NCBI GenBank assembly: GCA_013399855.1 | Contig: VXAY01004988.1 | Coordinates: 254,932 to 318,931, forward strand | From: Oxyruncus cristatus | Taxonomy: Eukaryota; Chordata; Aves; Passeriformes; Cotingidae | Length of the DNA: 64,000 bases | Direction of reading: 5' to 3' | In this document: one piece after another, positions 1 to 12,613 of the stretch | How positions within the stretch are numbered: the first letter of the stretch is position 1 | Layout: each line of letters begins with the position of its first letter | Position numbers and translations under genes: made by a program | Notes under the pieces: generated by a model | Seen by the model: the letters and a program-made list of their open reading frames with translations, nothing else | The model's database searches: none | What the model was told of the DNA's origin: nothing

Positions 1-677
1 CCCACCAACTGTCCAAACCCACAGGGAAAACCTCCCCCTCCCTTCTGCTCCCAGGGCAAAGGAAAAAAAACTATAGAAACTTAAGAGCCCGAAACAACTC
101 AGTTATATCAGAATATATATATTTTTACACATATTACAGTTATATACCTTTAGAATACTATGTACAATATTAGGGACCCCGAACACAATCCCCTACCCTG
201 AAGGGAAAGGGAAAAGGAAGAGGGGAAAAAGGGAAAAGGAGGAAACAGATATACACAATCAAAACTCGGGAGGAAACAGTAAAGAACTAGTAAAAGAAAA
301 GCTTACTACTCTCCCTGAGACAACAGAATCGTGCCAAATGACCGCCAGCACCCGCTGCCTCCCAGGGCCTACAGGGCCTCACTAGGCCTCACTAGGCCTC
401 ACTCGGCCTCACTCCTCCACACAAGTAGGACCGACAGCAGAGAACCTGCGCATTCAGACCACCAGAAGAGAAGAGAGAGAGAACCTCCTCTCCCTTCTTA
501 TTTATGTCACTGACTTCACTAGTTTACCACTCAGTTTTCCCTCAAAAGAGCAAAGTACAATATAACATGTCCCTCTCCCTTGCTTATGTAAAAATCGTAT
601 GGAATACTGGGAACATGGCCTTGCTTACTTGGTTATAACCTGGTTGCCAAGGAAGGCCTAGAATCAAAACCACTACA
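1..677 (-). mobile_element. partial LTR of an endogenous retrovirus, cut by window start
   Basis: On the minus strand the block would begin at 677 with TGTAGTGGTTTTGATT, a TG-started terminus like those of avian ERV LTRs. It differs sharply in composition from the DNA to its right: purine-rich stretches at 180-310, a GC-rich core at 335-420 and AT-rich TATA-like stretches at 105-170. No gag, pol or env homology is visible, and the other end lies outside the window, so I cannot tell a solo LTR from the end of a longer provirus, nor test for a target-site duplication. The family assignment is from memory of bird LTR style and is an inference. An unrelated repeat is possible. Confidence 0.45.
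375..414. repeat. 4 x 10-bp tandem repeat inside the LTR-like block
   Basis: Four consecutive units of GGCCTCACT followed by A or C are directly visible. The first two end in A and the last two in C. They lie in the GC-rich core of the LTR-like block, where internal short repeats of a U3 or R region would be expected, but no regulatory role can be shown. Confidence 0.9.
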
Positions 678-2738
678 GCACTCTATAAACAGTTGTCATT
701 TATAGCATTGTTATAGCATGAAAAACATACAGAACTTCATTATTGTCATAGAAAGACGACTTTTTTCTAGCTTTCATATCACTTACCTTTAGGACTTAAT
801 TTAAACCCAGGATGCTCATTGCCTTAATTGTCCTGAACTTTAAGGTTCTGTAAAACGTCCTTTTAACCTGCAGCTCTGCATTCACGGGGATCTACTCCTG
901 CTTCTTTCTTTTACCTAATTTTATCTCCCATCTTTCATTCATTCCCTTCTGCAGGGAACCAGTCCTTTTTGTATTGGCTAACACTGAACTTGTCTTGTTT
1001 TCCAGTTCTCTACCTGTTTGAGAGCTTGGTCTCACAGACCTATTTTCACCTATATTAGGAATCCCCTTCTGGAACATCCAGGTGGGGACTGACTCATGCA
1101 CACAGCCATGAAGAAACAAATCAACCTGCCCTAAAGATTCTAGTCTGAATAGCGGCAACACACACTGGTTTCCTTTCTTTTAAAGGCTTGTTTTCATTTT
1201 TTGGCATTTTAATAGACTTTACAATTACATAGATTTCAAAGGGATATCTATAGAACTGGCAAGAAGCTGAATCTGTCACAGTCCCATCCATAGCAAAACT
1301 TTGCCAGGTATCCCTAGATTTATAATCTGGGATTTCCCCTCCTACTTCCTGCTTCTTTCCTGATAAAAGTAAGTGAGCTGAGTTTCAAAACAGGCTTTCA
1401 GAGCTTTTTGGATGCAAATCTGCACTGACCCCTTTTAGGAGCCTTTATATGCAAGGGAAAGAAGAGCCAGCCTCCTATCACATTAGACAACAGACAGAAA
1501 CATCAGCACAGACTTTTTCAGCTCTTTTCCAGGGTGATGGCACAAGGGTATTAGGGATCTGCTGCAAATAGCTGGAAATTCGCTATTGATTCACATCATT
1601 CCCTCTGTATTTAGAGATGAGGACAGCATCTCCTTCTTTGACATGAAGAAATTAAAATATATTTGGATTTCTTAACTTAAACATGACTCGATTAATATGT
1701 CATAGCTTTTAGAGAACAAGTTCATAATAGAGTTGATAATGAAGATTCACCTGCTTTGCATATGTCTGCTCAATCAGTACTGAAGTTATAATGGTGTATC
1801 CCTGCTCAGGTACATTAAGAAGCTTCCCTAAGTGAATAGAATAATTTGCTGGTCTTGAGGTGACTACAGGTGAAAAAGAATGTGAGAAATTCTCTACAGA
1901 GAGAAAGGGAGATAACAATGCCAAAGCAAAGATGTGAGATAGGGAGCTAAGATCAGGTGAAGAGGCTCTTCAAAAAGTTTAATGTTGATATCTTCAAATA
2001 TTTAGGACGGAATTTTAGGGAAAAAATTGAATTCTGTGGAAAATGAGACTCCATTTGTGATAGAAAAGCAATAGGGAAATAATCAGATAAACAGAAATTC
2101 TGCATCTTGAGCTGCATGTAACTCCTCAGACCTAGATATTTCTATTGTTATATCTCATCTTAGTCAACACTAAAAAGTGGGGCCTTTCATCCTTTGTCCT
2201 TGTTATTAGACAAAAGCAGATGTTTCCAGTCGGAAAGTTAAACAAGTCCTACCATGCACACTCTCCTTGCCTCCTTCACCGTACTGCTCCCAGGAGTGCT
2301 GAGGTTGCCTGATCACTCTCCTGCTCATAAGGCACCAAGTTTGACAAGGCAAAGTCTTCGATGAAAGTTATACACAATCCCTTCAACTTGTTTTCATGCC
2401 TACATTCTGCCTTAGCACAGATACACATATAACATGGCAGAATTAGAGCCACATCCCCTGTGAAGAGTGTAAAGTTATTAAGAGACAAAGTCAAAATAAA
2501 TCTTGCATTTTGGGGAAACAGCTGAGCTTTTGTTCTGTGGTGAAATAAAAGAAAGATAAGGGTTTTTTTTGGTCATCTGTCTAGGTTCCACGTGACAGAA
2601 AACTGATATCAAGAAGTACAGCCTCACTGTACATTATTTACACAAAGAGAATATTTCTAGGTTATTTTGACTATATAGTCAAAAGTCCTCTCCATTGTAT
2701 TCACCTCTCAGTGCCAAGAGAGCAAAAAAAAAAAAAAA
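678..2738. other. unassigned non-coding DNA
   Basis: AT-rich single-copy-looking sequence with stop codons in all frames and no recognisable protein, repeat tail or RNA gene. The short ORFs here look like chance products. Confidence 0.6.
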
Positions 2739-2808
2739 NNNNNNNNNNNNNNNNNNNNNNNNNNNNNNNNNNNNNNNNNNNNNNNNNNNNNNNNNNNNNN
2801 NNNNNNNN
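2739..2808. other. assembly gap, 70 N
   Basis: Seventy consecutive N follow directly on a run of 15 A (2724-2738), so the gap begins at a homopolymer. The right flank is ordinary AT-rich sequence and does not repeat the left flank. Confidence 0.98.
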
Positions 2809-5287
2809 TCTGAAGATACTTTATAACTGATAGTTTCCCAGAGGCTGATTTTTGTAATAAGACAAATAAAATAAAAACAACTTGCATCACCTAAACAGCC
2901 TATGACATATCTGACTTCTAATTAAAATTTCCACTTAGATCTCATGGAACATAAATGACATTTGGACATTCCTTAGGCGGTAAAGAAGGTTCCTTTTCAA
3001 TTTATGAAATTCAGCTAATAAGTTTTTAAGCAAAAGCTTTTATGCTGTCTTGTCACTTCAGATTATTAGCAACACACATTGTGTCCAAATGCAGTGCAGC
3101 TTGAAGACCTGCATTAAGTGCCTGGATGGCTGCTGGGAGGGCTTGAATGAGGCTCGTGGACAGAAAGATCATGAGAAATTGCTCTGACAGTAGAGCAGAG
3201 TAGGGGGGAGTGTTTGCTTGCCTGTCACTCAGTTCTTCATCACCATGTTTACCAGCTTATTTTTGTCATGCCCCAAAGGACTTCCTTTTGCGACCAGATT
3301 GTGATTTAAGCAGAGCAAGGAAAAACATACAAATGGCTTAGAAATATCCTCAGTAGTCTCCTGTGAAACTGCTGTGGCTCTGAGACACAATTCACACTCT
3401 TTCATTCTCTCTACACTGAGCCATTAGTCTGTATGAATAATATCCCCAGTGAAACACAATCCAGTGTCTCTGGAGTCCTGTCCCCAGACTGTTAATGCCA
3501 CATTGCAGTGACTTTCTTTCCTAGCCAGTGGTCTGAAGAATGGGTGTAATCAGTAATATTTCCTTGAGGAGTTATAGGGGAGGACACTGCTGGAAAACCA
3601 GCTGTTGGAATAAATTACCCTGCATCATCACCCTGAAAAGACAGGGATTGTAGGAAACCAAGAAGTGAACACTGAAATCTGATGGAAATCTCTAGTTTAT
3701 TTGTGTGAGCAGGATCCTGGAGTAGGGATCTGGGAATAGAAAAGGTGGCTGAAGTAAAACCAGGATGATAACCCAGGTTGCCTGGTGGATTTATACCCCC
3801 AGCCAATGGAGTCCTGCTTCAGGTAGTGGTGTGACAGAGGAGGAGTATGTCCTTCCCCTATCTATACTAAGTGAAAATATAGCAAAACCTGTACTCTGAG
3901 ACACACAACACACACATCTGAGGCAACTTTGGATCCCTGGCAAGGGCCTGTGAACCTCAACAAGCCATTAAACATTTCTACCATTGAGCACCCTGGCCCC
4001 ACTTACAACCAAGGTAAGTCCGCACATAATTTCGTCATTTTCCTTCTTTACAACACTTCTTCAGCGTAAGATAATGGTGCAAATGGATTGAAATGGTAAA
4101 AAAATTATGCAGTTGTGGACAAAAACCCAACCAACCAACCAAACAAAAAAAACATCAAACCCAAAAACAAAACCCAAGAGTATGCTATGCTTGAGTTGTC
4201 CTCCTTTATATGGCAGGAGCAATATAGATGAGCAAAATAGGTGAGATACTTATTGACTGGAGATTAAATTAAGCCATCAGCAACTGTTAAGAGTTGAAGA
4301 AGGATGATAAAAGGATAAGCAAATATTTTTTACCTGCATGAGCTACCTTTCCTTGAATGGTAGAAGTTGAAAAGTAAATCTGTTCACCAGACATAGACCT
4401 CACATGTCTGGAATGTTTTAAATAAGCCTTGGAGGTATTAAAATAGGAAGATGTCCCTTTCCCTGCTATAGAAAGCTACTATTCCACTGAGTGCTGGTGA
4501 TTCTTGAACATGCACAGCACCATGAAAGAGAAACTGGTCTTTCCGAGTTCCTCGACTGCATTTTTCCTCTGACAATTGAGCAGCTGCTCCGTGGGTGAAA
4601 TGTTCTGGTAAAGGCTTGTGAGTATAAGACTTAGTGAGGAACAGGAGAAATCTGGAGTAGAACATGCTTTCATGAGTGAATAATTGATGCTCAATTTGCA
4701 GTCCTCGGTTCCAACATGACTTCCAGAGAAAAGTGAGACCTTACATATTATTTTTTTTACCCTCAGCCTGTCCTTTAAAATAAAATAATAAAAAACCCCC
4801 CAACCAAATAAACAAACATACAAAACCAACAACAACAGCCCCCCCTCAAAAACAATAAACAAAAATACAACAAAAAAACCCAAAAGCTGAGGAAAATACA
4901 GGTCTGAAAGGTAAAATTTATACTATCAAATAATATGATCCATTTCATGAAAGCAGTCAGACTTTTCTTTAGTCCAGTTCCAAATTCAAACTACTTTCTC
5001 TACTTATTAGAAAGTTTTTCTAGTTTCCAGCCTTCTATATTCATATATTCATAGAATTACCACTCATTTAATACACACTGGCCCATCTTTTAACATTATC
5101 TTTTCACTTAAGCAGTTTTCACACTCTTTTTTTTATGCCTGTCTCCCACGCATGTATTTCTCATTTATTAATTTCTTTTCTATCAAACTAAACAAGCCAG
5201 GTTTGTAAAAACTTTTGGAAATTAATTCTACATCTCCCCCATTATCCTAATCTCTCCTTCTTTTCCAGTTTGATCTCTCTTGGATAA
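2809..5287. other. unassigned DNA with A/C-rich low-complexity tracts
   Basis: No gene or transposon is recognised. Two low-complexity stretches rich in A and C stand out: 4123-4176 (repeated CCAA/CAAA steps) and 4784-4882 (A runs broken by C clusters). The 134-residue minus-strand ORF at 4479-4883 owes its N-terminal half to the second tract and is not a credible gene. Confidence 0.6.
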
Positions 5288-5560
5288 GTGCAACCGTAAT
5301 GGGAATGGCTTTAAACTGAAAGAGTAAGTTTAGATTGGATATCAGGAAGTGATTCTTCTGTGTGAGGGTGGTGAGGCCCTGGCACTGGTTGCCCAGGGAA
5401 GCTGTGGCTACCCCCTCCCTGAAAGTGTCCAAGGCCAGGTTGGAGGGGGCTTGGAGCAACCTGGATTAGCGGAATGTGTCCCTGCTCATGGTAGGGTTTG
5501 GAACAAGGTGGTCTTGAAAGTCCCTTCCAACCCAAACCATTCTCTGACTGGATTTTGTAG
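5288..5560 (+). mobile_element. CR1 LINE 3'-end fragment
   Basis: The sequence follows the familiar avian CR1 3' region in sense orientation: TTTAGATTGGATATCAGGAAG near 5329, GAGGCCCTGGCACTGGTTGC near 5370, the TGTCCCTGCTCATGG segment near 5480, and CCCTTCCAACCCAAACCATT near 5522-5541. It is 5'-truncated as usual for CR1. The 3' octamer tail is degraded. The short plus-strand ORF across it is translated CR1, not a host gene. Confidence 0.93.
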
Positions 5561-5854
5561 GTTCACACTGATACTTTACCACGAGTGAAATGACTTTATC
5601 TGCTTTATCCACTGTACTTCTTTCTCTATATCACTTTCATAGCTACTAGCAATGTGATCAGCTAATACACACAGATTTATTTATTTTTTTTTTTTTTTCT
5701 GTTGCAATTATATCCTGAGCTATAAGTTTTGTCACTGGCACAACTTTCTTAGTTCGTAGTGCCCACCATTTTTTGGAATTAAACTTTTTCCCCTTGCTGT
5801 TAAAATTGCTTTCAAAGTTAATTTAATGTCCCCACATGTTGTTCTGACCCTTTT

Positions 5855-5898
5855 CTTTATAGAGCTTTTGAACTTTATAGAGCTTTTGAACTTTATAG
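5855..5898. repeat. 18-bp tandem duplication, 2.4 copies
   Basis: The 18-bp unit AGCTTTTGAACTTTATAG occurs at 5863-5880 and again, identical, at 5881-5898. The last 8 bases of the unit also precede the first copy at 5855-5862. Perfect identity suggests a recent slippage event. Confidence 0.95.
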
Positions 5899-6205
5899 AG
5901 AAATAATTTCCCTTAATTTTACCTATCTCAAATGCAGATAATAGATAGGTATCCCTTGTCAATAAGTGGAATATTGCAGGTGCCCCAAAAGTGTAAATTT
6001 TATACTCTTTCACATATGGGTCTGAGACAGCTGAAAGAAATAAACCTCTATATTTATTCTAGAGAGAGAATAGATGATGGGTTTAGACACAATCCCTAAT
6101 TTTTTGATGTCTGGAGATGCGGAGAGGAACCCAGCTCTAATTTCAGTAAGGAAGAACAGGGAAAATGAATGAACTCATTTGGCTTTGAAAGCATTCCTTG
6201 CTGGA

Positions 6206-6262
6206 ACCATAAAATAATTTAGGTTCGAAGGGACCCCTAGAGTCAGCAACCTTCCTTGGACT
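6206..6262 (-). mobile_element. short CR1 3'-end fragment
   Basis: ACCATAAAATAATTTAGGTT followed by CGAAGGGACCCCTAGAG reads as the complement of the CR1 3' end (normally ACCATAGAAT...GGTTGGAAGGGACC). Only about 55 bp are recognisable, so this is a small or strongly eroded copy. Confidence 0.75.
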
Positions 6263-7185
6263 CAGAGTATATCAGAGCATGTTATTCTTGCACTTTTTTT
6301 TTTTTTCCTAAAGAGATGTATGAGCTCAGTTGTTACTGATGAGAATTGTACCCAACAAAACATTCAAGCTTCACTTATCACTGAATTCACTAGAACAGAT
6401 TTCAGAGAGTATAATGGAAAATCTGCAATTCCTGCTGTGTTGGTTTGCTATATAAATCAAACTGCTAAGTAATAGAGGCGATGCTCCATGCTTACAGACC
6501 TCATCAAAAGAGAGGAAAATGACAAATATCTGCTATGAACTATTTGTAAAGCATCTGCAAACCAAGAATTATTCACTAAAGGCATTTGCGAATGATTTCA
6601 CATAATGAGTAAATATTCACAGAGCACCAACAGGAAAGACAACAAAATTCATCAAATAAAATTATTTGCTGCAAATCACTCACACAACTGCCTTTATCTA
6701 AAACTTCAAAAGCAGTTGCTGTGCTGTATATCATTCAAGAAGCTTTAAATTACTGCTGATTCCATTCTAGTCCAGATTTTCTTAAATTTAAAGTGTCTCT
6801 TAGAAAATGCTATGGAAAATGAAGGTATATTAAATAAAATTTGTGTTATGAACATCTACTGTTTCCATTATTAACCAGATTGCTCATGATGCAACGTGAA
6901 GTTTTCTGCATTTCTTTCTAAATGCTCAAAAGGCATGAAAAGCTGAACAGTGAGGCTGAAGAGAATAGCAGGAAATTCCATGGGGAAAACAAGAAAATGG
7001 GAACAGCAAGACACAGACCATTGCACCTAAACTTACTCAAGAGTATTTTCCCCGTGTCCTTCTTCTCCTATCAGTGAAGAGACAACTGCTAAAAGATGTA
7101 TCAGATACTAAAGATCTAAATTGACTGCTATGCACTGTACTTTATCTCGTTTTCACTAACTATAGAAAAGAGCATTAGAAAATCA

Positions 7186-7231
7186 AATAAACAAAAAATA
7201 ATTAAATAATCAAATAATTAAATAATTAAAT
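7186..7231. repeat. AT-only low-complexity tract (AATTAAAT steps)
   Basis: Imperfect repeats of AATAATTAA/AAATAATCAA run over about 45 bp and end just before a more GC-rich block at 7231-7640. The abrupt change could mark the boundary of an old insertion, but no terminal motif supports that. Confidence 0.7.
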
Positions 7232-7534
7232 GAACCTGGGTACCTCCCTACGGAGAGGTGAGGCTCATGGAGGATTTGGAGCAAGGGAAATTCCTCAGAT
7301 AGGCTCCCCTAATCGAGAAAGCAATTCTGACATTACAGAGTCTCAGTATTTGGGGGTCTACACAGGTGAGGCTGGAAGGGATAAGAAGACGACGCTCTTC
7401 TCATGCACAATGAAATCTGAGATATGGCAACAGACGTCTTGTGCTTTGGTTAGGACCAGAAACATCCACACCACCAACCAAGCTACACCACACAATCTGA
7501 GACTACGCAGCTCATGGCAAAGCCTGCAGGCTTT

Positions 7535-7606
7535 TTTATGTCCCACTTGCACAAATTAGGGATTTGATTCTTTACGTCCCACTAGCACAAATTAGGGATT
7601 TGGATT
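7535..7606. repeat. 36-bp tandem duplication
   Basis: Two adjacent copies with a 36-bp period, at 7535-7570 and 7571-7606, both contain TCCCACT..GCACAAATTAGGGATTTG with a handful of substitutions. It lies inside an unclassified block (7231-7640) that is more GC-rich than its surroundings. Confidence 0.9.
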
Positions 7607-8197
7607 TTTTCCCCAAGAACACAGGCTCCACATAAAGCTTATGCAGCAGTGCAAGGAGGACTTTGCTAGTTCTCACAATAGACTTAATCTTTTCCCCACC
7701 AGGAATCTGAAACCATTTCAGTATTGTTGCCCTACCAGTTCAACAATGGACCTCAGATTCCTGGAAAATGGTACAGAACATACATATATGCCTCGTTAGA
7801 AAACAACTCTGAAAACCCCTATCTTGTTCAGGAGGATGTAAATAGATGCAAATTTGGTGAAAAATTACTGCAGTTATATTAGTGTTCTTGAAAGCAAGCC
7901 AATGTACATGAGTTAGGGTATTGGGAAAGGGTTTCCCTCTATTTCTTCTTTCTAGAGCAGTGGTAGGGTGACCTGGTGATGTCAAACGAGGAAACCCAGA
8001 GACACCAGATATGGAAATGTAGATATTTCCTTGGAAGCAATCTGAATCTGACCTCTGATTCAGTAAATGTAAGCTGAGAATTTGTGTCAAGAAAGGTATT
8101 TATAAACAATTATTTTTGTCAAACTGTCCTTGCTATATTTTCATTCCTAATTAGTGCATTTCCACCATGAAGTTGGCATGCAAGATGACTGCTCATG

Positions 8198-8438
8198 GTG
8201 TTGTGGTTGTTTTTTGTTTGGTTGGTTGTTTTTTTGTTGTTGTTGGGTTTTTTTGGTTTGGTTTGGTTTTTTTCTTTTGTTTTGTTTTGTTGTTTTTTTT
8301 TTTTTTTTTTTTTTTGTTTGGTTTTTTTTTTTTTTGGTTTTGTTTGGTTGGTTGGTTGGTTGGTTTGGTTTGGTTTTTTTTTGTGTGTGTGTTTTTTTTT
8401 TGTTGTTGTTGTTTGTTTTTTTGTTTGTTTGTTTTTTA
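8198..8438. repeat. G+T-only low-complexity tract
   Basis: About 240 bases on this strand consist almost entirely of T and G (A and C nearly absent), with (GGTT)n, (GTTT)n, (GTT)n and long T runs. A segment at 8346-8373 has seven GG pairs spaced by two or three T. The long ORFs on both strands here (up to 142 residues of F/V/G/W/C on plus, K/Q/N/T on minus) are products of the low complexity and not genes. Confidence 0.95.
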
Positions 8439-9269
8439 GGCTTGGTTAGACTGGCAACTTTGTTCTTAAGTAGACAGAAAACTTTTATCTGTGTGTGCAT
8501 ATGTCTGTATATAGAGACGAACACAGGTACCCACACATGTGCACCACACACACCAATATGTCCAAAGTTCTTAATTTCCTAATTAAATTTCTGCTGGTTC
8601 AATGACTTTGTTGCAGCTACTAGAAAAATCAAGGGATCTATGGAGTATGTTTTCCATCTGATTGACTGGTGTTATTAATGAAACTCATCTGCGTTTTTCT
8701 TGTCAGGTCTTATATAAGAAGAGTTTTTAAAATTCCAACTGAAGTTTGTATTCATTTTATGATTTACAGTTAAATATGTTTAAATAGAAAAGTAAATAAT
8801 TTTTAAAATACAATACAAGCAAAATCTGAAATGTAATCAGTTTTGTGTTGTGGAGTCATAGAGAAGTGAATAGACAAATAAAAGTTTTTCATAAAATAGG
8901 TAGAAAATATTTGATAAGAAAAAGTGGTGGAAATCTTCCTTATCTAATATGCTTCCGTAAGTATTTTCTGTATAAAACTTCCATTCAGAATCTCAATTAG
9001 CCACAGAGAAATTTGGCACTCCAGTGTTCTAAAAGCTGTAATCCCTGAGAAGATTCAGACTTGGATTCCATCAGTGTATTCTGACGATACTGTAATATTT
9101 AAAGCCTAACAAAACAGACTCCTGGTAGCAATGTAGTTTAGGAACTGATTTTTAAGTAAATAAGAACTTTTACATGAAGACTGTGTAACTTCAGTTACCT
9201 CATGGCTTGCTGAGGATCTGTCACTCAAAAAATATTGATGGCTATTGATGTTTCGTTGGTACAAATGAG

Positions 9270-9288
9270 TCAGTACTTTTAGTACTGA
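9270..9288. repeat. perfect inverted repeat, 8-bp stem
   Basis: TCAGTACT at 9270-9277, a TTT loop, then AGTACTGA at 9281-9288. Such stems arise often by chance in AT-rich DNA; no function is claimed. Confidence 0.85.
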
Positions 9289-10261
9289 TACTTGTACTAT
9301 CAGTGTCTAGTCTCAGATCTTGGAAGACCATTAGGTTGCTTTTAAATGACAAAAAAAAACTAGAGGAATATTCACCGTCCTTTTATGAAAAATAGCCATT
9401 GCAATAAATAATAAAGCTTGCAATAAAATAAAGCTATGGCATCTGTAACTGAAATTTGAAATATGGAGCAACATGCAGATGCAAGTCCAGATCTGCAATG
9501 ATGTGTAGTTATTTAACCCCCTCCGAAATACTGAAGCATTTCTTGAAAAAGAAAATTCCTAACCAAATAATATTATTAAAAATAGTACTTCAAAAAAAAA
9601 AAAAAGAAGAGGAGGGGTAGAGAAAGAAAACAAAAGGGAACAGAGGAAGAGGCTTGTTCTTATTGTTTTAAAGATAAAGGGTGAAATGGAAAACTGTAGC
9701 TGATGCAGGGTGAGTTACACTAAAGAACAGTGATTAAGTGGATATTTCTGATACACAGCATCCTTACAGTTCAGTTTGCATCCAGCCCAGCCCATTCCTC
9801 ACCGCTGTGATGCACAGCCCAGCACTGTGGAACTCAAACTGGCATGTTCCTCACAAACGAGAATGGCTGTGAGTTGCTTTATTTTTACCAATAAACTGCT
9901 CTTGGTTGTCATCTATCTCACAGCTAGATGGAATGTTTAATACTAAAATCATGTTTCATAATGAAATGCTACATCAGCCTTAGTTTCCCTGCAGTCTCAA
10001 CTCTAATGGTGTTTCCAAATCACTATGTGATTGGTTTCCTTTAGCACCCCCCCACCCCAACAATGTGCAATTCCTGTAATATTATTTTTTCCTATTACTT
10101 TTATTCCCCTAAGGTTCCAAAACTATTTCCACATTCGCTGTGTTAGTATCCTCAGCTTGTTTTTGCTTTGTAGCCTTGGAAGCATATTTCAAAATCTCAT
10201 TCCTATGTTGCCTTGGTTTGTCAGGAATGAAGGTTGGCATAGACAGAGTAAATAAAGCAGG

Positions 10262-10290
10262 CTATTACTACTATTATTATTATTTCTATT
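10262..10290. repeat. TAT/TAC trinucleotide microsatellite
   Basis: A short run of TAT and TAC triplets, interrupted by TTC near its end. It produces a tyrosine-rich stretch in an otherwise meaningless ORF. Confidence 0.85.
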
Positions 10291-12574
10291 ACTGCTTTAG
10301 TGGCTTCTTAAACTCGTGTGCTCTTTTCACAGTAGCTAATGCAGGAAACCTCCAGGGAAAGGCTCAGGAGCAGTGCTGAAATGGTTTTTCATCTTTGCTT
10401 ATGTTTCTTTTCATTTCCTCACACCATCTCATAATGTCATTGCTTTTCCACTTAGTAGCAGCATTAAGAAACATCAGAGCCATCCCACCAGGAGTTTACA
10501 TCTTAAAGTGAACGTGGTGCAAGTGAGATGGGACTGTCTGCCAGTGATTGCAGCTGCTTTTTCGCAATTCAGCTGTCTTTTATCTCTCTCCTCAGTGGGT
10601 GCTGTGGGAAGCCTTTGGGATCCCAGCCATTATATTCCTCATCTGTGGCTTTAGCACATGTGTTTCCATAATCAGATTTCATATCTTTTATTGAGTCAAC
10701 TGCTTGCCATTCCCTTAAATCCTTGAATTTTCTCTCCCTTTATTGCCTCAAACCTGTGTTATTCCTCCTTTTTACTTACAATTTCAGGTTGCCATGGACT
10801 GCCTGACAAATACTGTTATAATGGAGCAGCATGTGAAAAGTTTCATTATTTTGGCATTTTTATTATAATAAATTTTTGGCTTTCTCTTTCTCAACTACTT
10901 GTTTTTTGGGGAGACCACTGTTTTTAACAGCTTAATTGTTTTCACTTTATAGAGTGCAGTTTAATGACTTTTTTTTTTTTTCTAAAGCAGTTACCACATA
11001 ACTCACTTTCACTTTACTGATGCTGTCGCTGATAGTGTTGTGCTGTAAGCAAAGATTTCCCTGTCTTCTTTGGTCTGTAGTCTGCTTATGCCTCAATGTC
11101 AATTTTGAATTATCTTGGTAATTCCCTTGCATACAGACTGTTACAGAGCCTTAAGCAGTGCTGATTTTATTATTCCACATTACTGCCTAAAAAGGAGGGT
11201 GCATTATTCCTGCTAAACTGCGAGCCTTAAAGTCATTCAAGACCAACTTGCAGTGTTTCTCTGGAGCATGTTTTGTATTTGATTTGCTTTTTTGTTCAGC
11301 AAGTGAGTCTCTTCTGCCATTGCATTGACCAGCCTTCCTGGCTTTATGAGGCACAACCCAAAATCTCTGCAAGGTAGATAACAGACTTCTTGGAGGGCTA
11401 AAGGGAAGGGCATCGCACAAAGAAATTCAGAGATGGGAGGCAACAAAACCATTTGAGAATTCCCACTAGGATGACCTGAATGTACTGGTAAATCTAAGTG
11501 TGATTCAGCTCTGCGAGCCTCAACAGTTCCTGCGGTTTTACCTCATCTGGGTATCTGCATTATTTGGTAGTGTCTCCCCTTGTGCCAGTTGCATCCTGCA
11601 GGGATCAATTCATAGCTGGAACACGGAAGATGTACTTGAACTGCCCTCAAGCTGCATGTGGTTCAAAGGCAGCATTTGCCCATCATTCCTTTAGCGTGTT
11701 ATCCCACCCATGAGAACACAGGGCTGTCTAACAGCAGTTCTCTTCCCAGCAGTAGACCTCTGATTTATCTGACTGAATGCACTCTGTGTCTTTGATTCTT
11801 CTACTTATGGCAGCAACCTGGGCTGTCTGGGACTTACACAGCTCAGGTGCTTTAACTCTTTCCACCTCCCCTTGTTCTCCACAGTGCTTATGTTCATAAA
11901 GCCCAGCAGCGGCATATTTCTTAATTATCTCTGATGAAGGGTATATTTTGCTTTTACTTCAGCTACCATATGTTTTCTTAGCTGAGGCAGTTCACAGAAT
12001 AAGAGATGCACATAGGTTAGACCTGTCACATTTCCATCAGGGTTTTACTAGACATGTGGTTTAAAATTGATGTATACATGTTCAGAGCCCCTGAGATCCG
12101 CAGTTCAGCTGGGCCTGTTTGCCCATATGAGCTGCCAGATGCCTGGGAATCCTAGAAAACCAACCAAAACACTTACATATCAAGAGAGAAAATGATGGCA
12201 TATACAGAACTTGCTGGACATCTGGCAGCCCCACATGGGGTGGGACAGACAGGTTTGCTATTAGCAAGGCATTATCTACAAGAGTGATCTCATAAGTGTT
12301 GGTCAACCAAAATACACACAGACAGAGCCAGTTCCTCAATTCTCTCCATGTTCTTTTAAGAGATTATGTATTTGTTGCAGGAATACAATGAATTTCTCTT
12401 GTCCTTCACAGTGTAACCGTTATATATTTGACCCTGTCCTTCTACTGAGCCATGTTGTGTTTTTCCACTGGATTTCTCAACAACAAACTCCCTGACTGTT
12501 CATATTGCTCATACCCTATTCTAAATCAGTGAACAGGGAAATGTAAATATAGAGTTTTATTTAAAACAAAGGCT

Positions 12575-12613
12575 GTATGATAATGTATGATTATCATACC
12601 ATGTATGATAATT
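12575..12613. repeat. 10-bp stem hairpin plus a third copy
   Basis: GTATGATAAT at 12575-12584 pairs with ATTATCATAC at 12590-12599 across a 5-base loop, and GTATGATAAT recurs directly after it, ending near 12612. The pattern suggests local slippage or template switching. Confidence 0.85.

Noticed and set aside
8147..8582. Overlapping ORFs of 84-142 codons on both strands, some resembling hydrophobic membrane proteins
   Set aside because: They are translations of a G+T-only low-complexity tract (F/V/G/W/C on one strand, K/Q/N/T on the other).
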